Source: Allobosea sp. Tri-44 | GTDB lineage: Bacteria > Pseudomonadota > Alphaproteobacteria > Rhizobiales > Beijerinckiaceae | NCBI RefSeq assembly: GCF_004123845.1 | Contig: NZ_NBDP01000018.1 | Coordinates: forward strand, 43,854-107,853 | Length of the DNA: 64,000 nucleotides | Direction of reading: 5' to 3' | The notes under the pieces: generated by a model | The model's input: only the letters and a program-made list of their open reading frames with translations | Told to the model about the DNA's origin: nothing | Database searches by the model: none | Shown: piece after piece, positions 44,707 through 53,865 of the stretch | Numbering within the stretch: the stretch's first letter is position 1 | Layout of the letters: each line of letters starts with the position of its first letter | Program-made: the position numbers and the translations under genes

Positions 44707-45674
44707 TACACGACGGTGGCGACGATGGTGTCGGTGTAGAGGCCGGGAGACGGCGTCGTCTGCGACGGGACGCGGCCGTGGATGGTGACGGCCTGAGCCA
44801 GGCCCGTGCCCGTCCCGGCCAGCGTGTCGACCCCCGCTGTGCTGCCAAAGGGCAGCGTTCGGCTGCCATCGCGGTAGAGGCCGTAGGTGACGAACTCCGC
44901 CCCCTTTGCCATCCGCCTCTGCGCCGGGTTCGTTGCGCCGGTAAGGCCGCCGTCCAGCCCGACCTGATAGGCCGTTCCGTTGGTGCAGGTCGGCGTCAGG
45001 TTGCTCGCGACATCGCGAGCGCTGCCGAGAATGCCGGCCGAACCGAAGTCGAGCAGGTTCGTCGTCACCCGGCAGGTCGGGGGGACGTTGGCGGTTACGG
45101 TGAACGTCGTGGTCTGCGAGCTGGTCAGGAGATTGCAGCCGAGCAGGAATGACAAAAGCCCGTAACGGATGCGGGCTTCGAGGCCGGTGAAGGTGCTCGC
45201 ATAGGCCAGCGGGGCCACGGTCGGCTGGCCGCCATAGACGCGACCGGTGATGATTTCTGCACGGCTGCCGGTTCCCCCGAGCGAAAGCGTTATGTTGAAG
45301 CCCACCGGGTTGGCCGCGCCGCCAGCCCAGGTGCTCGAGCCCCACGGCACCATGCCGGTAGAGTAAAGGCCATAACGCAGCTGCTGGGCGCCATTGACCA
45401 TGAAGCGGCTCGTCGCATCGGTCGCACCACCAGAGCCCGGGCCGAGGTCGATGCAGACCCCGACGAGCTGCAGCGGCAGCCCGGAACAGTTGACGGTCGC
45501 CGTTGCCGTGGCATCGACCTGGGCATTGGCGGTGACGTCGATCGGGTTGAAGATCATCGGTGTGACGCTGAGCGTGCAGGACTGGGCCGCGACATGCCCG
45601 GCTGTGGTGAACATGCCGGCCAGGATGAGCGCGGCGCAGGCCATCATGCGACAGAGCAGGGACCTTATCGACAT
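44703..45674 (-). CDS. Two-domain spore-coat-U (SCPU) pilus subunit, CsuE-like tip adhesin candidate
   Basis: A 323-residue secreted protein with a signal peptide (about 1-30, ending AAQ) and two SCPU domains (about 33-175 and 180-323), each with the Cys pair and the GRVP...PGLYTDTI terminus typical of archaic pilins. The two-domain form matches the tip subunit in Csu-type systems. Its start overlaps the usher's 3' end by ten bases. Its stop codon lies in a palindromic repeat. Confidence 0.87.
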   Translation of the reverse strand: MSIRSLLCRMMACAALILAGMFTTAGHVAAQSCTLSVTPMIFNPIDVTANAQVDATATATVNCSGLPLQLVGVCIDLGPGSGGATDATSRFMVNGAQQLRYGLYSTGMVPWGSSTWAGGAANPVGFNITLSLGGTGSRAEIITGRVYGGQPTVAPLAYASTFTGLEARIRYGLLSFLLGCNLLTSSQTTTFTVTANVPPTCRVTTNLLDFGSAGILGSARDVASNLTPTCTNGTAYQVGLDGGLTGATNPAQRRMAKGAEFVTYGLYRDGSRTLPFGSTAGVDTLAGTGTGLAQAVTIHGRVPSQTTPSPGLYTDTIVATVVY

Positions 45675-48121
45675 GGGATCGGCCCGATCGTGATCTGAGC
45701 TCCCTCCTGGGGTGCGAAGGGGAAACGCGCGCTGCATTCGCCATCGGCGAGGCGGAGGCGGATCTCGTTGTCGGCGCCGAGATGCTCGACGAACGCGCGG
45801 CCGTCATATCCCACGATGAAATCGGGGGCCGGGCTGGTGACGCCACGCAGGCCCGGCTGGAGCGCGCCGGGCACGCCAGCCGGCAACGGCCTGCCGTCGC
45901 GCCCGTGGAGAATGACGATCGCGGCGGTGACCGCCGAGCGGACTGCGAAATCGACGACGACACCAGCCCGGTCAGGCGGCGCTGCGACCTCCTGGGTCGT
46001 CTCCGCCAGCGCGGTGACCGGCAGTCCGCGCGGATCGATCGAGATGCGATTGGACTGGTAGGAGCGCAGATTGGGGATCAGCGCCGTTCCGTTGGCGCCT
46101 GTGCGCGCCACGACACGATTCTCATGGAGAACATCGACATCGGTGGCGCCGACCCTGGCGATAGCGAAGGCATCGTCGATGCGGTTGGCGAGGAAGAGGC
46201 CGCCACCGGCCGCGACCAGTGCGCCGTCGAGCTGTGCCGTCCCGGAGATGCGCCCCGCGCCCTGCTCGACGCCGCCCTCGACCTGACCGTAATTGCCGCG
46301 ATAGGCGACGGATGCCGAACGGCGGCGCTGGTAGCTGGCGCCTTCGACGTCGCGCAGGCGCCAACCGATGCTGCCCGGTTCCTGGCCGATCGGCTTGGCG
46401 ACGTCGGCGGCGAGTGCCCAGGCGCCGCCCGACCGGGTGAAACCGGTTGAGGCGGTGATGTTGCCGCCGAACGGGAAGGACAGGCCGGCGAAGACGCCCG
46501 CCGAACCGCGCGTCGCCAGGTCCGCGAAGACCGTGGCGTAGAATGAACCACCTTGGGGTAGGGGGCGCGAATAGCTGGCATTGACGATGCGGCTCGAGCG
46601 GCCGCTGGCCTCCTTGAGATGGGCGAAGCCGAGATTGAGTCCGCCGCCGAGCCACGGCGCGGGCAGGCCGATGGAGATGCGCTCGACCGCACGCGGCGGA
46701 AGCTGCAGCCAGGACCAGGCGTGCGGATCGGTGGCGGTACGGCTCGGCAGGTCGAAGGCGAGCGTGCCGAGCGCCGTCGGCGAAGCGGTGGCCGAGGCGA
46801 GATCGTGATAGCTGCCGAAGCTGCGCTGACTCGAAGCGAAGACGGAGACGTCGCCGAGGCGGGTCTCGAAGGCGAGGTAGGCAAGGCCGCCAGTCGCGCC
46901 GCTGCGCCAACTGCCGGCACCTGCGGCGCTGACGATGCCGAGTGATCCGAGCCCGACCACGGCGCCGGCCCCGGCATTGCCGAAGCTGCGCGCGCCTTCG
47001 CCATGGGCCATCAGCGTGACGCGGTCGCTCAACCCGTAGCGTACGCTGCCCGAGCCTGCGGGCTGCTCGGCATAGAGGCTCGAACGAAGCCCGTATTGCA
47101 GGCGCGGCATGCCGATCTCAGCGGAAAAATCGCTCAGGCCCGGCCGCAACAGCTTGCTCGATACCGCGAAAGGCAGGGTCGTCTCGGTCTGCTGGCCGGC
47201 CGCATCACGCACGACGATGCTGGCATTGCCGTTGCCGGAAAGGATCGGAACGTTGTTGATCCGGAACGGCCCGGAGCCGACATCCTGCGAAACGGTGCGG
47301 ATGCCGTTGACGAAGACATCCACCGTGGAGGGCACGGCGGCGCTGCCGTCGATGCTCGGCAGAGGTAGGGTGACGAGATCGGGCCGCAGCCCGAAATTGC
47401 GCTGGATCTGCAGGCCGCCGAGACGGATCGGCCGCGTCCAGGGCAGCCCGCCGGAGATGGTGTCGCCGGCCCGGTAGCTCAGCATTGTGGCCGGGTCGGA
47501 ATAACTCCAACTGGTGTCGAGCCGCAGGATGTCGGCCTTGTCCGTGGCGAGCGAGCGGTTGGCGACGATCCCGGTCTGCGAGAACACGCCGAAGGGGCTG
47601 AAGACACGCCCGTCCAGATTGGCCGAGAGGCTGGGATAGCGCCAGAAATCATAAAATCGCGCCCCGCTCGAACTGCCGAGAAGGGTGTAGTTGAGCACCG
47701 CGCCGGTTGCCGCCCGGCCTGCGCCGGGCGCTGCGTCCGGTTGCGGCGTGGCATCGTAGATCTTCGCCATCCGGAGCCCCACGGGCGCCTGCAAATCGAT
47801 CCGCTGTGCGGCTTCGTCGTAGCGATGGCTCAGGCCGGGGATGGCTGAGAGCGGCACGTCGTCATCGGACCGGAAATGCTGCGGAACCTTGATGCCGAGC
47901 TCCTCGAGCTCCTTGCGGCGCGCCGACAGGGCGCCCGTCTCACTCTGACGGAACGCGCCGATGAGGCCGACGGAGTAGCCACCGAGAGAGACGTCGAGCT
48001 GAAGCTCCCGTGCACGGCCTTCGGCCGCCGCATTGCCGCGAAACGCCAGAAGCAAGCCGGCATTGATGAGCACGACAACCAGCCAGCAGCTAAGGCGCCG
48101 TTTGAACGAGCGCGGTCGCAT
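45665..48121 (-). CDS. Outer-membrane fimbrial usher (archaic, CsuD-like)
   Basis: An 818-residue usher that forms the secretion pore and assembly platform for pilus subunits. Hydrophobic leader at about 13-33, N-terminal domain (40-130), and a central beta-barrel with the usher motif (STVDVFVNGIRTVSQDVGSGPFRINNVPI, about 260-290) belonging to the plug region. C-terminal domains end GECSARFPFAPQEGAQITIGPIPC, with a conserved Cys pair. The gene overlaps the upstream chaperone gene by 32 bases. Confidence 0.93.
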   Translation of the reverse strand: MRPRSFKRRLSCWLVVVLINAGLLLAFRGNAAAEGRARELQLDVSLGGYSVGLIGAFRQSETGALSARRKELEELGIKVPQHFRSDDDVPLSAIPGLSHRYDEAAQRIDLQAPVGLRMAKIYDATPQPDAAPGAGRAATGAVLNYTLLGSSSGARFYDFWRYPSLSANLDGRVFSPFGVFSQTGIVANRSLATDKADILRLDTSWSYSDPATMLSYRAGDTISGGLPWTRPIRLGGLQIQRNFGLRPDLVTLPLPSIDGSAAVPSTVDVFVNGIRTVSQDVGSGPFRINNVPILSGNGNASIVVRDAAGQQTETTLPFAVSSKLLRPGLSDFSAEIGMPRLQYGLRSSLYAEQPAGSGSVRYGLSDRVTLMAHGEGARSFGNAGAGAVVGLGSLGIVSAAGAGSWRSGATGGLAYLAFETRLGDVSVFASSQRSFGSYHDLASATASPTALGTLAFDLPSRTATDPHAWSWLQLPPRAVERISIGLPAPWLGGGLNLGFAHLKEASGRSSRIVNASYSRPLPQGGSFYATVFADLATRGSAGVFAGLSFPFGGNITASTGFTRSGGAWALAADVAKPIGQEPGSIGWRLRDVEGASYQRRRSASVAYRGNYGQVEGGVEQGAGRISGTAQLDGALVAAGGGLFLANRIDDAFAIARVGATDVDVLHENRVVARTGANGTALIPNLRSYQSNRISIDPRGLPVTALAETTQEVAAPPDRAGVVVDFAVRSAVTAAIVILHGRDGRPLPAGVPGALQPGLRGVTSPAPDFIVGYDGRAFVEHLGADNEIRLRLADGECSARFPFAPQEGAQITIGPIPCR

Positions 48122-48809
48122 TGAACGGACCGATTTCGCTGGAGCCGCTGATCGAGACCTTGCTGCCCGGGCGCGGCAAGGCCCCTGAGGCCGGCAGTGG
48201 CCAGCTCATCGTGCCCTGTCCGAGCGAATAGCCGACTAGGCCCTTGTTGGCACCGAGGAGGTTACCTGACGCATCGCGGATGCTGACGGCAGAGAGCCGC
48301 AAATGGATGTCGCCACGGTTCCTGGCGCTGAGCACGAGGCGCGGGCCTTGTTTGCTGATGCCAAAGGTTACGTCGGGCGGCGAGGTGCCGCGGCTTGCGA
48401 AGAAGACCGGGACGACGTGGCGCAGCACAAGTGAGACCGTGCCGGTGCGTTGCTGCGGCTTCGGTAGTTCGTCGATGACGAGGCGATAGGCTTCCTCGCC
48501 GGCCACGGCCTGCTTCGCGGTCCGAACCACACGGACCGTGTAGTCCTGGCGCGCGCGCAGATCGACGATCGGTGGGCTGGCGACGATGTCATTGGTCGGT
48601 TCGAGCCGCTCCTCGCCGCCGGCCTGAACCCAGCGATACACCCGGATCTGCGCCGTAATGGGCTGAGTGTCCGTATTGCGCAGCGTGATCGTCGTGGCGG
48701 CGCCCGGAGCGGGCACGGTCAGCAGGACCGGGGCGACCTGCAGGGAGGCGGCTGACACCATCGTTGCTGCCAGGCAGCAGGCGATGGCCAAGGCGAAGCC
48801 ATATCTCAT
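48090..48809 (-). CDS. Periplasmic pilus chaperone (PapD/CsuC-like)
   Basis: A 239-residue chaperone with a signal peptide (about 1-20) and two Ig-like domains. The first holds SLQVAPVLLTVPAPGAATTITLRNTDTQPITAQIRVYRW, the second ends KVSISGSSEIGPFNATALVQ. It carries subunits to the usher by donor-strand complementation. AGGAGG stands six bases before the ATG, the best ribosome-binding site of the operon. Confidence 0.92.
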   Translation of the reverse strand: MRYGFALAIACCLAATMVSAASLQVAPVLLTVPAPGAATTITLRNTDTQPITAQIRVYRWVQAGGEERLEPTNDIVASPPIVDLRARQDYTVRVVRTAKQAVAGEEAYRLVIDELPKPQQRTGTVSLVLRHVVPVFFASRGTSPPDVTFGISKQGPRLVLSARNRGDIHLRLSAVSIRDASGNLLGANKGLVGYSLGQGTMSWPLPASGALPRPGSKVSISGSSEIGPFNATALVQTAP

Positions 48810-48918
48810 CGCGTCCTCCTTCGTTGGCGACGGGCGCAGTTCGCCATTGGCCACGGCGTCGTGGCCTGCCCGAGTTGAATGCTTGAAGAGTTCCTGTCGC
48901 CGGCGATGCCGGCAGGGG

Positions 48919-49395
48919 TCAGTAGGTGACGGTTACGGTGATCGTATCGGTATAGAGAGCCGGGCTCGGTGTCGCTTGTGCCGGCACCCTGCCATAGACC
49001 GTATAAGCTTGCGTCGAGCCGGATCCGGTTCCGACCGAGGTATCGGTGCCGATCGTTTCGCCCCAGTTCAGCGTCCGGGCGGGGTCGCGCGACAGGGAGT
49101 AGTTGACCGTGCCACCGGCACCGCTCATCTGTCGCGTCGTCACGGCGCCGCCATGGAGGCCGGCATTGAGGCCGATATTATAGGGCGTCGTCGCCGTGCA
49201 CTGCACGGTTATCGTGCTGGTGCTATCGACGTTTGCGGAGAGGACGCCGACGTTTCCGAAGTTCATGTCGGTGGCGCTGGCGATCGTGCAGGCGGCCTGG
49301 ATGTTGATCTGAACCTGGAAGGTGCCCGTCGCGGTTGCGGCATTCGCGTCGCCCGCCAGCATGCCGATGAACAGCAAGATCCACGTCGAGCGCAT
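48919..49395 (-). CDS. SCPU-domain major pilin candidate (CsuA/B-like)
   Basis: A 158-residue secreted protein: signal peptide (about 1-19, ending ANA), then a single SCPU domain (FQVQINIQAACTIASATDMNFGNVGVL and the C-terminal GRVPAQATPSPALYTDTITVTV). First gene of the operon, so probably the most abundant subunit. GGAGGGA four bases before the second of two in-frame ATGs (49395) fixes the start. Confidence 0.88.
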   Translation of the reverse strand: MRSTWILLFIGMLAGDANAATATGTFQVQINIQAACTIASATDMNFGNVGVLSANVDSTSTITVQCTATTPYNIGLNAGLHGGAVTTRQMSGAGGTVNYSLSRDPARTLNWGETIGTDTSVGTGSGSTQAYTVYGRVPAQATPSPALYTDTITVTVTY

Positions 49396-49489
49396 GCTTC
49401 CCTCCATTTTCGTCAGCGGCGGTCAGTCGTGGCCGTCTCTCTCATTGCGCGTGATTGAGGTCAGAGAATGGGCAAATGTGGTTAACGAA

Positions 49490-49518
49490 ATGTTACCGGT
49501 AGCCAATACGTTTTCCAA
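49490..49518 (-). promoter_or_regulatory. Candidate promoter of the pilus operon
   Basis: On the minus strand TTGGAA (49518-49513) and TAACAT (49495-49490) are 17 bases apart, giving a leader of about 87 bases before the pilin. The 314-base gap (49396-49709) is clearly more AT-rich than its surroundings and shows nothing else certain. Confidence 0.45.
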
Positions 49519-49709
49519 GAACCTACGCATACAGTCCATGCTTTTGTTTTGACTGCAATTTGAGCTTTTTGAATGCTTATTCTTGAATTGAATTCGCCTT
49601 CATGACGTTAGGTAATATGCGAGCGCGCCGCGAACGCGCGCGAGCCGGCGGTGCGCGCCAGCTCGGTGGTTATGTCGATTTTCAGGAAGCTGATCGCGCC
49701 CCGACTGCC

Positions 49710-50216
49710 TCAGGCGGCGAGGCCGCCCTGTGATCCCTTGTCGCCGCGCAGCATGTTGCGCAGCTGGTAGGCCAGGGCCACCGGCGCCGGGAAGCGCTTG
49801 CGGCAGAAGGCGATCTTGCGGACGTAAGAATCGATTCGCCAGGTCGCCCAGGTCTTTCCGGCGAAATAGGCGATGTCGCCCTTGCGCAAGGTCCGCTGCG
49901 AGCCATCCTGCGCGGTGACGTGGACCTCGCCTTCCAGGATGATGACGGTCTCGTCCCAGTCGAAGAACCAGCGGAATTCGCCGGCGGTGCAGTCCCAGAG
50001 AGCGGTCGAGGCCGCCTCGTCCTTGCTGCGTGAATGCAGGGCAACGCGCGCAACCGGATCTCCGGCGATAATCCAGGATGGCTCGATCGGGGCGGGCGTC
50101 ATCGGCAATTCGTCCGGCGCGCCCGACACGAGCGGCGCCTGCTCGACCGGTGCGACCAGCGGAAGCTGCCGCAGCATCATCGCGGCGGCGCCGGCGAGCA
50201 TCATCTTCAAGGCCAT
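49710..50216 (-). CDS. Cupin-domain protein
   Basis: A 168-residue protein with a hydrophobic N-terminus (about 1-25, possibly an anchor) and a single cupin barrel of the ureidoglycine-aminohydrolase-like type: CTAGEFRWFFDWDETVIILEGEVHVT (about 77-102), then LRKGDIAYFAGKTWATWRID. AGGGAGGG stands just before the ATG. The cupin family prefers small-molecule ligands; none can be named. Confidence 0.8.
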   Translation of the reverse strand: MALKMMLAGAAAMMLRQLPLVAPVEQAPLVSGAPDELPMTPAPIEPSWIIAGDPVARVALHSRSKDEAASTALWDCTAGEFRWFFDWDETVIILEGEVHVTAQDGSQRTLRKGDIAYFAGKTWATWRIDSYVRKIAFCRKRFPAPVALAYQLRNMLRGDKGSQGGLAA

Positions 50217-50349
50217 CGATCCCTCCCTGATATCGCGCGGATCATAGGGGAGGAGGGGTAAAGCCGGCCCTTCGGAAATCCCTCACATTTGTCGGCATCT
50301 GGAAACGGCTCGGGTAACCATCCCGAGCCGGTGTCCACGAACGCTGCTC

Positions 50350-51372
50350 TCAGGCGCGGTCGACCGCGATGATGGCATCCGCGAAGGCGGCCGGAGCCTC
50401 CTGCGGCAGGTTATGGCCGATGCCGCCATCGATCGTCCGGTGCCGGTACCAGCCGGAGAATTTTTTGGCATAGGCGGCAGGATCAGGGTGCGGCGCGCCA
50501 TTGGCATCGCCCTCGAGGGTGATCGTCGGCACGGTGATGACCGGGAACGCCGCGAGCCTAGTCTCCAGCGCGTCGAATTGCGGCTCGCCCTGCGCCAGGC
50601 CGAGGCGCCAGCGGTAATTGTGGATCGAGATCGCGACATGGTCGGGATTGTCGAAGGAAGCTGCCGAGCGCGCGAAGACTGCGTCGTCGAACCTCCACTT
50701 CGGCGAGGCAGTCTCCCAGATCAGGCGGGCGAAATCGCGAGTGTTCCTGGCGTAGCCGGCCGCGCCGCGCTCGGTGGCGAAATAGTACTGGTACCACCAT
50801 TGCTGTTCGGCCTTGGGCGGCAACGGGGCCTCGTTCAGCTTCTGGCTGCCGATCAGGTAGCCGCTGACCGAGACCAGGCCTTTGACACGCTCGGGCCAGA
50901 GCGCCGCGACGATGCAGGCCGTGCGCGCCCCCCAGTCACAGCCGCCGAGCAGCACCTTGTCGAGCTTGAGCGCATCCATCAGCGCGATCACGTCGACGGC
51001 GAGCGCGCCCTGCTGGCCGTTGCGCGACGTCTGCTGCGAGAGGAAGCGGGTTTCGCCATAGCCGCGCAGGGACGGCACGATCACCCGATAGCCCTTGGCC
51101 GCCAGCAGTGGGGCGACATCGACATAGGTGTGGATGTCATAGGGCCAGCCATGCAGCAGAATGACGACCGGGCCGTCGGCGGGACCCTGTTCGGCATAAC
51201 TGACGCTGAGCACGCCGGCATCGACCTGCTTGAGCGCGCCGAAGGACGACAGCGCCGCCGGCGCCGCCAGAGCTGGCCGATTCAAGCCGAGCCCGGCTGC
51301 GGCGATTGCCGTTGTCATGGCGCCGACGAAGAGGCGGCGGCTGGGATCGATGGTTTCAGGGGCCTTGGTCAT
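50350..51372 (-). CDS. Exported alpha/beta hydrolase, epoxide-hydrolase-like
   Basis: A 340-residue enzyme with a Tat-type signal (SRRLFVGAMTTAIAAAGLGL, ending ALA, about 11-37). Oxyanion motif HGWP at 74-77, nucleophile Asp146 in GGCDWGAR and a His in GIGHNLPQE near the C-terminus. Asp as nucleophile and the CDWGA context favour an epoxide hydrolase or haloalkane dehalogenase over an esterase. The frame is open upstream; the Tat signal fixes the start. Confidence 0.87.
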   Translation of the reverse strand: MTKAPETIDPSRRLFVGAMTTAIAAAGLGLNRPALAAPAALSSFGALKQVDAGVLSVSYAEQGPADGPVVILLHGWPYDIHTYVDVAPLLAAKGYRVIVPSLRGYGETRFLSQQTSRNGQQGALAVDVIALMDALKLDKVLLGGCDWGARTACIVAALWPERVKGLVSVSGYLIGSQKLNEAPLPPKAEQQWWYQYYFATERGAAGYARNTRDFARLIWETASPKWRFDDAVFARSAASFDNPDHVAISIHNYRWRLGLAQGEPQFDALETRLAAFPVITVPTITLEGDANGAPHPDPAAYAKKFSGWYRHRTIDGGIGHNLPQEAPAAFADAIIAVDRA

Positions 51373-51454
51373 GGTGGGATGCCTTCTGCGCGGGGCGATG
51401 ACTGGAGAGGGAAGGCGCCGGCGGAGATCTCCACACGGCGCCATCCGGTGCGGC

Positions 51455-51871
51455 TCAGACGAGGTTGATCTCGACCTCGATGTTGCCGCGGGTCGCCTTC
51501 GAGTAGGGGCAGGTCTGGTGCGCGGCATCGACCAGGGCCCGGGCGGTCTCGCGATCCAGTCCCGGCAGGGCGACATTCAGGCGCGCCTGCAGGAAATAGC
51601 CGCGCTCGCCATGGCGCAGGTCGACTTCGGCGTCGACGGCGGTCTCGGCGGGCACCGCGACCTTGCGCTCGCGCGCTGCCAGCCCGATCGCGCCGATGAA
51701 GCAGGCTGACCAGCCGGCGGCGAAGAGCTGCTCGGGATTGGTGCCGGCGCCGGGCGCGCCGGGCGAGGTCAGGTTGACCTCGAGACGGCCGTCCGAGCTG
51801 CGGGCAGAGCCGTCACGGCCGCCGGTGGTGTGGGTGCGGCCGGTGTAGAGAACCTTGTCGGTGGAGGACAT
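51455..51871 (-). CDS. ohr: Organic hydroperoxide resistance protein Ohr
   Basis: Thiol peroxidase that reduces fatty-acid and other organic hydroperoxides. The 138 residues contain the reactive Cys57 (WSACFIGA) and Cys121 (HQTCPYSKATRGN), the diagnostic Ohr/OsmC pair. Divergent from ohrR, with operator-like palindromes in between. The Shine-Dalgarno is a purine-rich GAAGG about six bases before the ATG. Confidence 0.95.
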   Translation of the reverse strand: MSSTDKVLYTGRTHTTGGRDGSARSSDGRLEVNLTSPGAPGAGTNPEQLFAAGWSACFIGAIGLAARERKVAVPAETAVDAEVDLRHGERGYFLQARLNVALPGLDRETARALVDAAHQTCPYSKATRGNIEVEINLV

Positions 51872-51890
51872 GTCGAGCTTCCTTCTGTTT

Positions 51891-51980
51891 TTAGATCGGA
51901 CGCGATCTAATCGGATGCGGTCTTATATGTGAAGCTCGGAAGCGATGTCAACACTTCCGATTTAATCGGATGCGATATAT
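51891..51980. promoter_or_regulatory. OhrR operator sites between ohr and ohrR
   Basis: TTAGATCG-GACG-CGATCTAA (51891-51910) is a perfect palindrome about 20 bases before ohr. Related half-perfect copies sharing ATCGGATGCG follow at 51909-51925 and 51961-51980, the last just before ohrR. This looks like one regulator controlling both divergent genes. Confidence 0.75.
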
Positions 51981-52019
51981 ATGGTGACGACGATGACGCG
52001 CTCACGACGAGGCCCAGCC

Positions 52020-52508
52020 ATGTCTGCTCTGACCCCGAACGATCCGAATGTGCCTAAGCTGGCGGATTTTCTTTGCTTTGCGATCTATTCGGCCAACCTG
52101 GCCTATGGCCGCGCCTACAAGCCGATCCTCGACGAACTCGGGCTGACCTACACCCAGTACATCGCGATCATCGCGCTGTCGGAGGAGGACAATCAGAGCG
52201 TCGGCGGCCTCGGCGAGAAGCTGTTCCTGGAATCGAACACGCTGACGCCGATCCTGAAGAAGCTCGAATCGCTCGGCTATATCCGCCGGCAGCGCGACCC
52301 GGCCGACGAGCGCCAGGTGCGGGTCAGCCTGACGCCAGCGGGCCGCAAGCTGCGGGAGAAGGCGCTGCCGATGAATCTGGTGGCCGCTGCCGGCCTCGGC
52401 GAGGATTTTCCGGTGATGCAGAAGGCGGTGGTCAGGCTGCGCAGCAATCTGCTCAAAGCGGCGCGGGGCCAGCCGGCACTGCCGGCTGGCGCATCTGTTT
52501 CGAAGTAA
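52020..52508 (+). CDS. ohrR: MarR family peroxide sensor OhrR
   Basis: A 162-residue winged-helix repressor of ohr. The peroxide-sensing Cys19 is in LADFLCFAIYSA, and the tyrosines expected to hold it lie in YGRAYKPILDELGLTYTQY. The wing carries RQRDPADERQVRVSLTP. Start: ATG at 52020 with GAGG eight bases upstream; an in-frame ATG at 51981 would overlap the operator. Oxidation of the Cys should release it from DNA. Confidence 0.94.
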   Translation: MSALTPNDPNVPKLADFLCFAIYSANLAYGRAYKPILDELGLTYTQYIAIIALSEEDNQSVGGLGEKLFLESNTLTPILKKLESLGYIRRQRDPADERQVRVSLTPAGRKLREKALPMNLVAAAGLGEDFPVMQKAVVRLRSNLLKAARGQPALPAGASVSK

Positions 52509-52523
52509 GGTCTGTCTCAGTCT

Positions 52524-53717
52524 TCAGGCGACGGCCGCGACCTTCGCCTGGTTGCCTGGCTCGCGCCCTTCGAGATCGGCCATGGCTGCTGCGACGCCGC
52601 CGCTGCGATGGGGCACGCCCGCTGCGGCAAGGCCCATCTCGACGCCGGAGAGGGCTCCGAGCAGGGCAAGCTCATTGCATTCGCCGAGATGGCCGATGCG
52701 GAAGACCTTGCCGGCGACCTTGCCAAGGCCGGAGCCGAGCGAGATGTTGAACTTCTCCAGCGCGATCTTCCGGAAGCGATCGGCGTCATGGCTCGGCGGC
52801 ATCAGCACGCCGGTCAGGACCGGCGACTGCTCAGCCGGGTTCTCGCAGAGCACCTCCAGCCCCCAGGCCTTGACGGCGGCGCGGCAGGCGCTCCCGAGGC
52901 GCTGGTGGCGGGAAAAGACCTGGTCAAGCCCTTCCTCCTGCAGCATGGCGAGCGCCTCCTTTAGTCCGTAGAGGAGGTTGGTCGCCGGCGTATAGGGGAA
53001 GAAGCCGCCGGCATTGATCCTGATCATCTCCTCCCAGTCCCAAAAGGAGCGCGGCAGGGTGTTGGTCCTGGACGCTGCGATCGCCTTCTCCGAGACGGCG
53101 TTGAAGCCGAGGCCGGGCGGCAGCATCAGCCCCTTCTGCGAGCCCGAGACAGTGACGTCGACCTGCCATTCGTCGTGGCGGTAGTCGACCGAGGCGAGCG
53201 AGGAGATGGTGTCGACCATGAACAGGGCCGGGTGGCCGGCGGCATCGATCGCTTTGCGGATCTCGGCGATGCGGCTGGTCGCGCCGGTCGAGGTCTCGTT
53301 GTGGACGACCATCACCGCCTTGATCTTGCGGGCCTTGTCCTCCGCGAGCCGGGCCTCGATCGCGGCCGGATCGGCGCCGCGGCGCCAGTCGCCCGGGATG
53401 AACTCGACCTCGATGCCGAAGCGCGTCGCGATATTCTTCCACAATGTCGCGAAATGCCCGGTCTCGGCCATCAGCACGGTGTCGCCGGGCGAGAGCGTGT
53501 TGACGATCGCCGCCTCCCAGGCGCCGGTGCCGGAGGAGGGGTAGATCACCACCGGCTGCCTGGTCTTGAAGACGGCCTTGCTGCCCTCCAGCACCGTCTT
53601 GCCGAGCGCAGCGAACTCGGCGCTGCGATGGTCGATGATCGGCATCGCGATGGCGCGCAGGATCCGATCCGGAATCGGGCTCGGGCCGGGAATGTGCAGG
53701 AAGTGACGCCCTTGCAT
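52524..53717 (-). CDS. Class V aminotransferase, serine/alanine-glyoxylate type
   Basis: A 397-residue PLP enzyme with the PLP-lysine Lys195 in VTVSGSQKGLMLPPG, the glycine-rich SSGTGAWEAA motif (61-70) and Asp169 in FMVDTISSLASVDY. This is the serine-glyoxylate/alanine-glyoxylate aminotransferase group, though 2-aminoethylphosphonate-type relatives exist. GGAGG lies upstream of the ATG. Divergent from the GntR/FCD regulator and sharing a TGAATGCAAAAT promoter word with the tctC gene, so probably part of the same regulon. Confidence 0.9.
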   Translation of the reverse strand: MQGRHFLHIPGPSPIPDRILRAIAMPIIDHRSAEFAALGKTVLEGSKAVFKTRQPVVIYPSSGTGAWEAAIVNTLSPGDTVLMAETGHFATLWKNIATRFGIEVEFIPGDWRRGADPAAIEARLAEDKARKIKAVMVVHNETSTGATSRIAEIRKAIDAAGHPALFMVDTISSLASVDYRHDEWQVDVTVSGSQKGLMLPPGLGFNAVSEKAIAASRTNTLPRSFWDWEEMIRINAGGFFPYTPATNLLYGLKEALAMLQEEGLDQVFSRHQRLGSACRAAVKAWGLEVLCENPAEQSPVLTGVLMPPSHDADRFRKIALEKFNISLGSGLGKVAGKVFRIGHLGECNELALLGALSGVEMGLAAAGVPHRSGGVAAAMADLEGREPGNQAKVAAVA

Positions 53718-53768
53718 GATGTTCTTTTCCTCCCAGGGGGCCGGGCGCTACTGCGCCGCTGGTTGACA

Positions 53769-53812
53769 TTTTGCATTCATTTTTTGAAAGATCAATCACC
53801 TTCTGGTATACT
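53769..53812. promoter_or_regulatory. Divergent promoter region of the aminotransferase and GntR genes
   Basis: Plus strand: TTGAAA (53784-53789), 17 bases, TATACT (53807-53812), a good sigma-70 match 54 bases before the GntR gene. GTATAC (53806-53811) overlaps its -10 and resembles FCD-type GntR operators. On the minus strand the word TGAATGCAAAAT lies about 50 bases before the aminotransferase. Confidence 0.6.
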
Positions 53813-53865
53813 GATTACGTGCAATCGGGCTCGACAGCGGGCTCGAGCCGACTTAGCGATGATGC

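Noticed and set aside
52073..52750. Plus-strand frame running through the end of ohrR into the aminotransferase
   Set aside because: Out-of-frame shadow; Arg/Pro/Gly-rich product crossing two well-supported genes.
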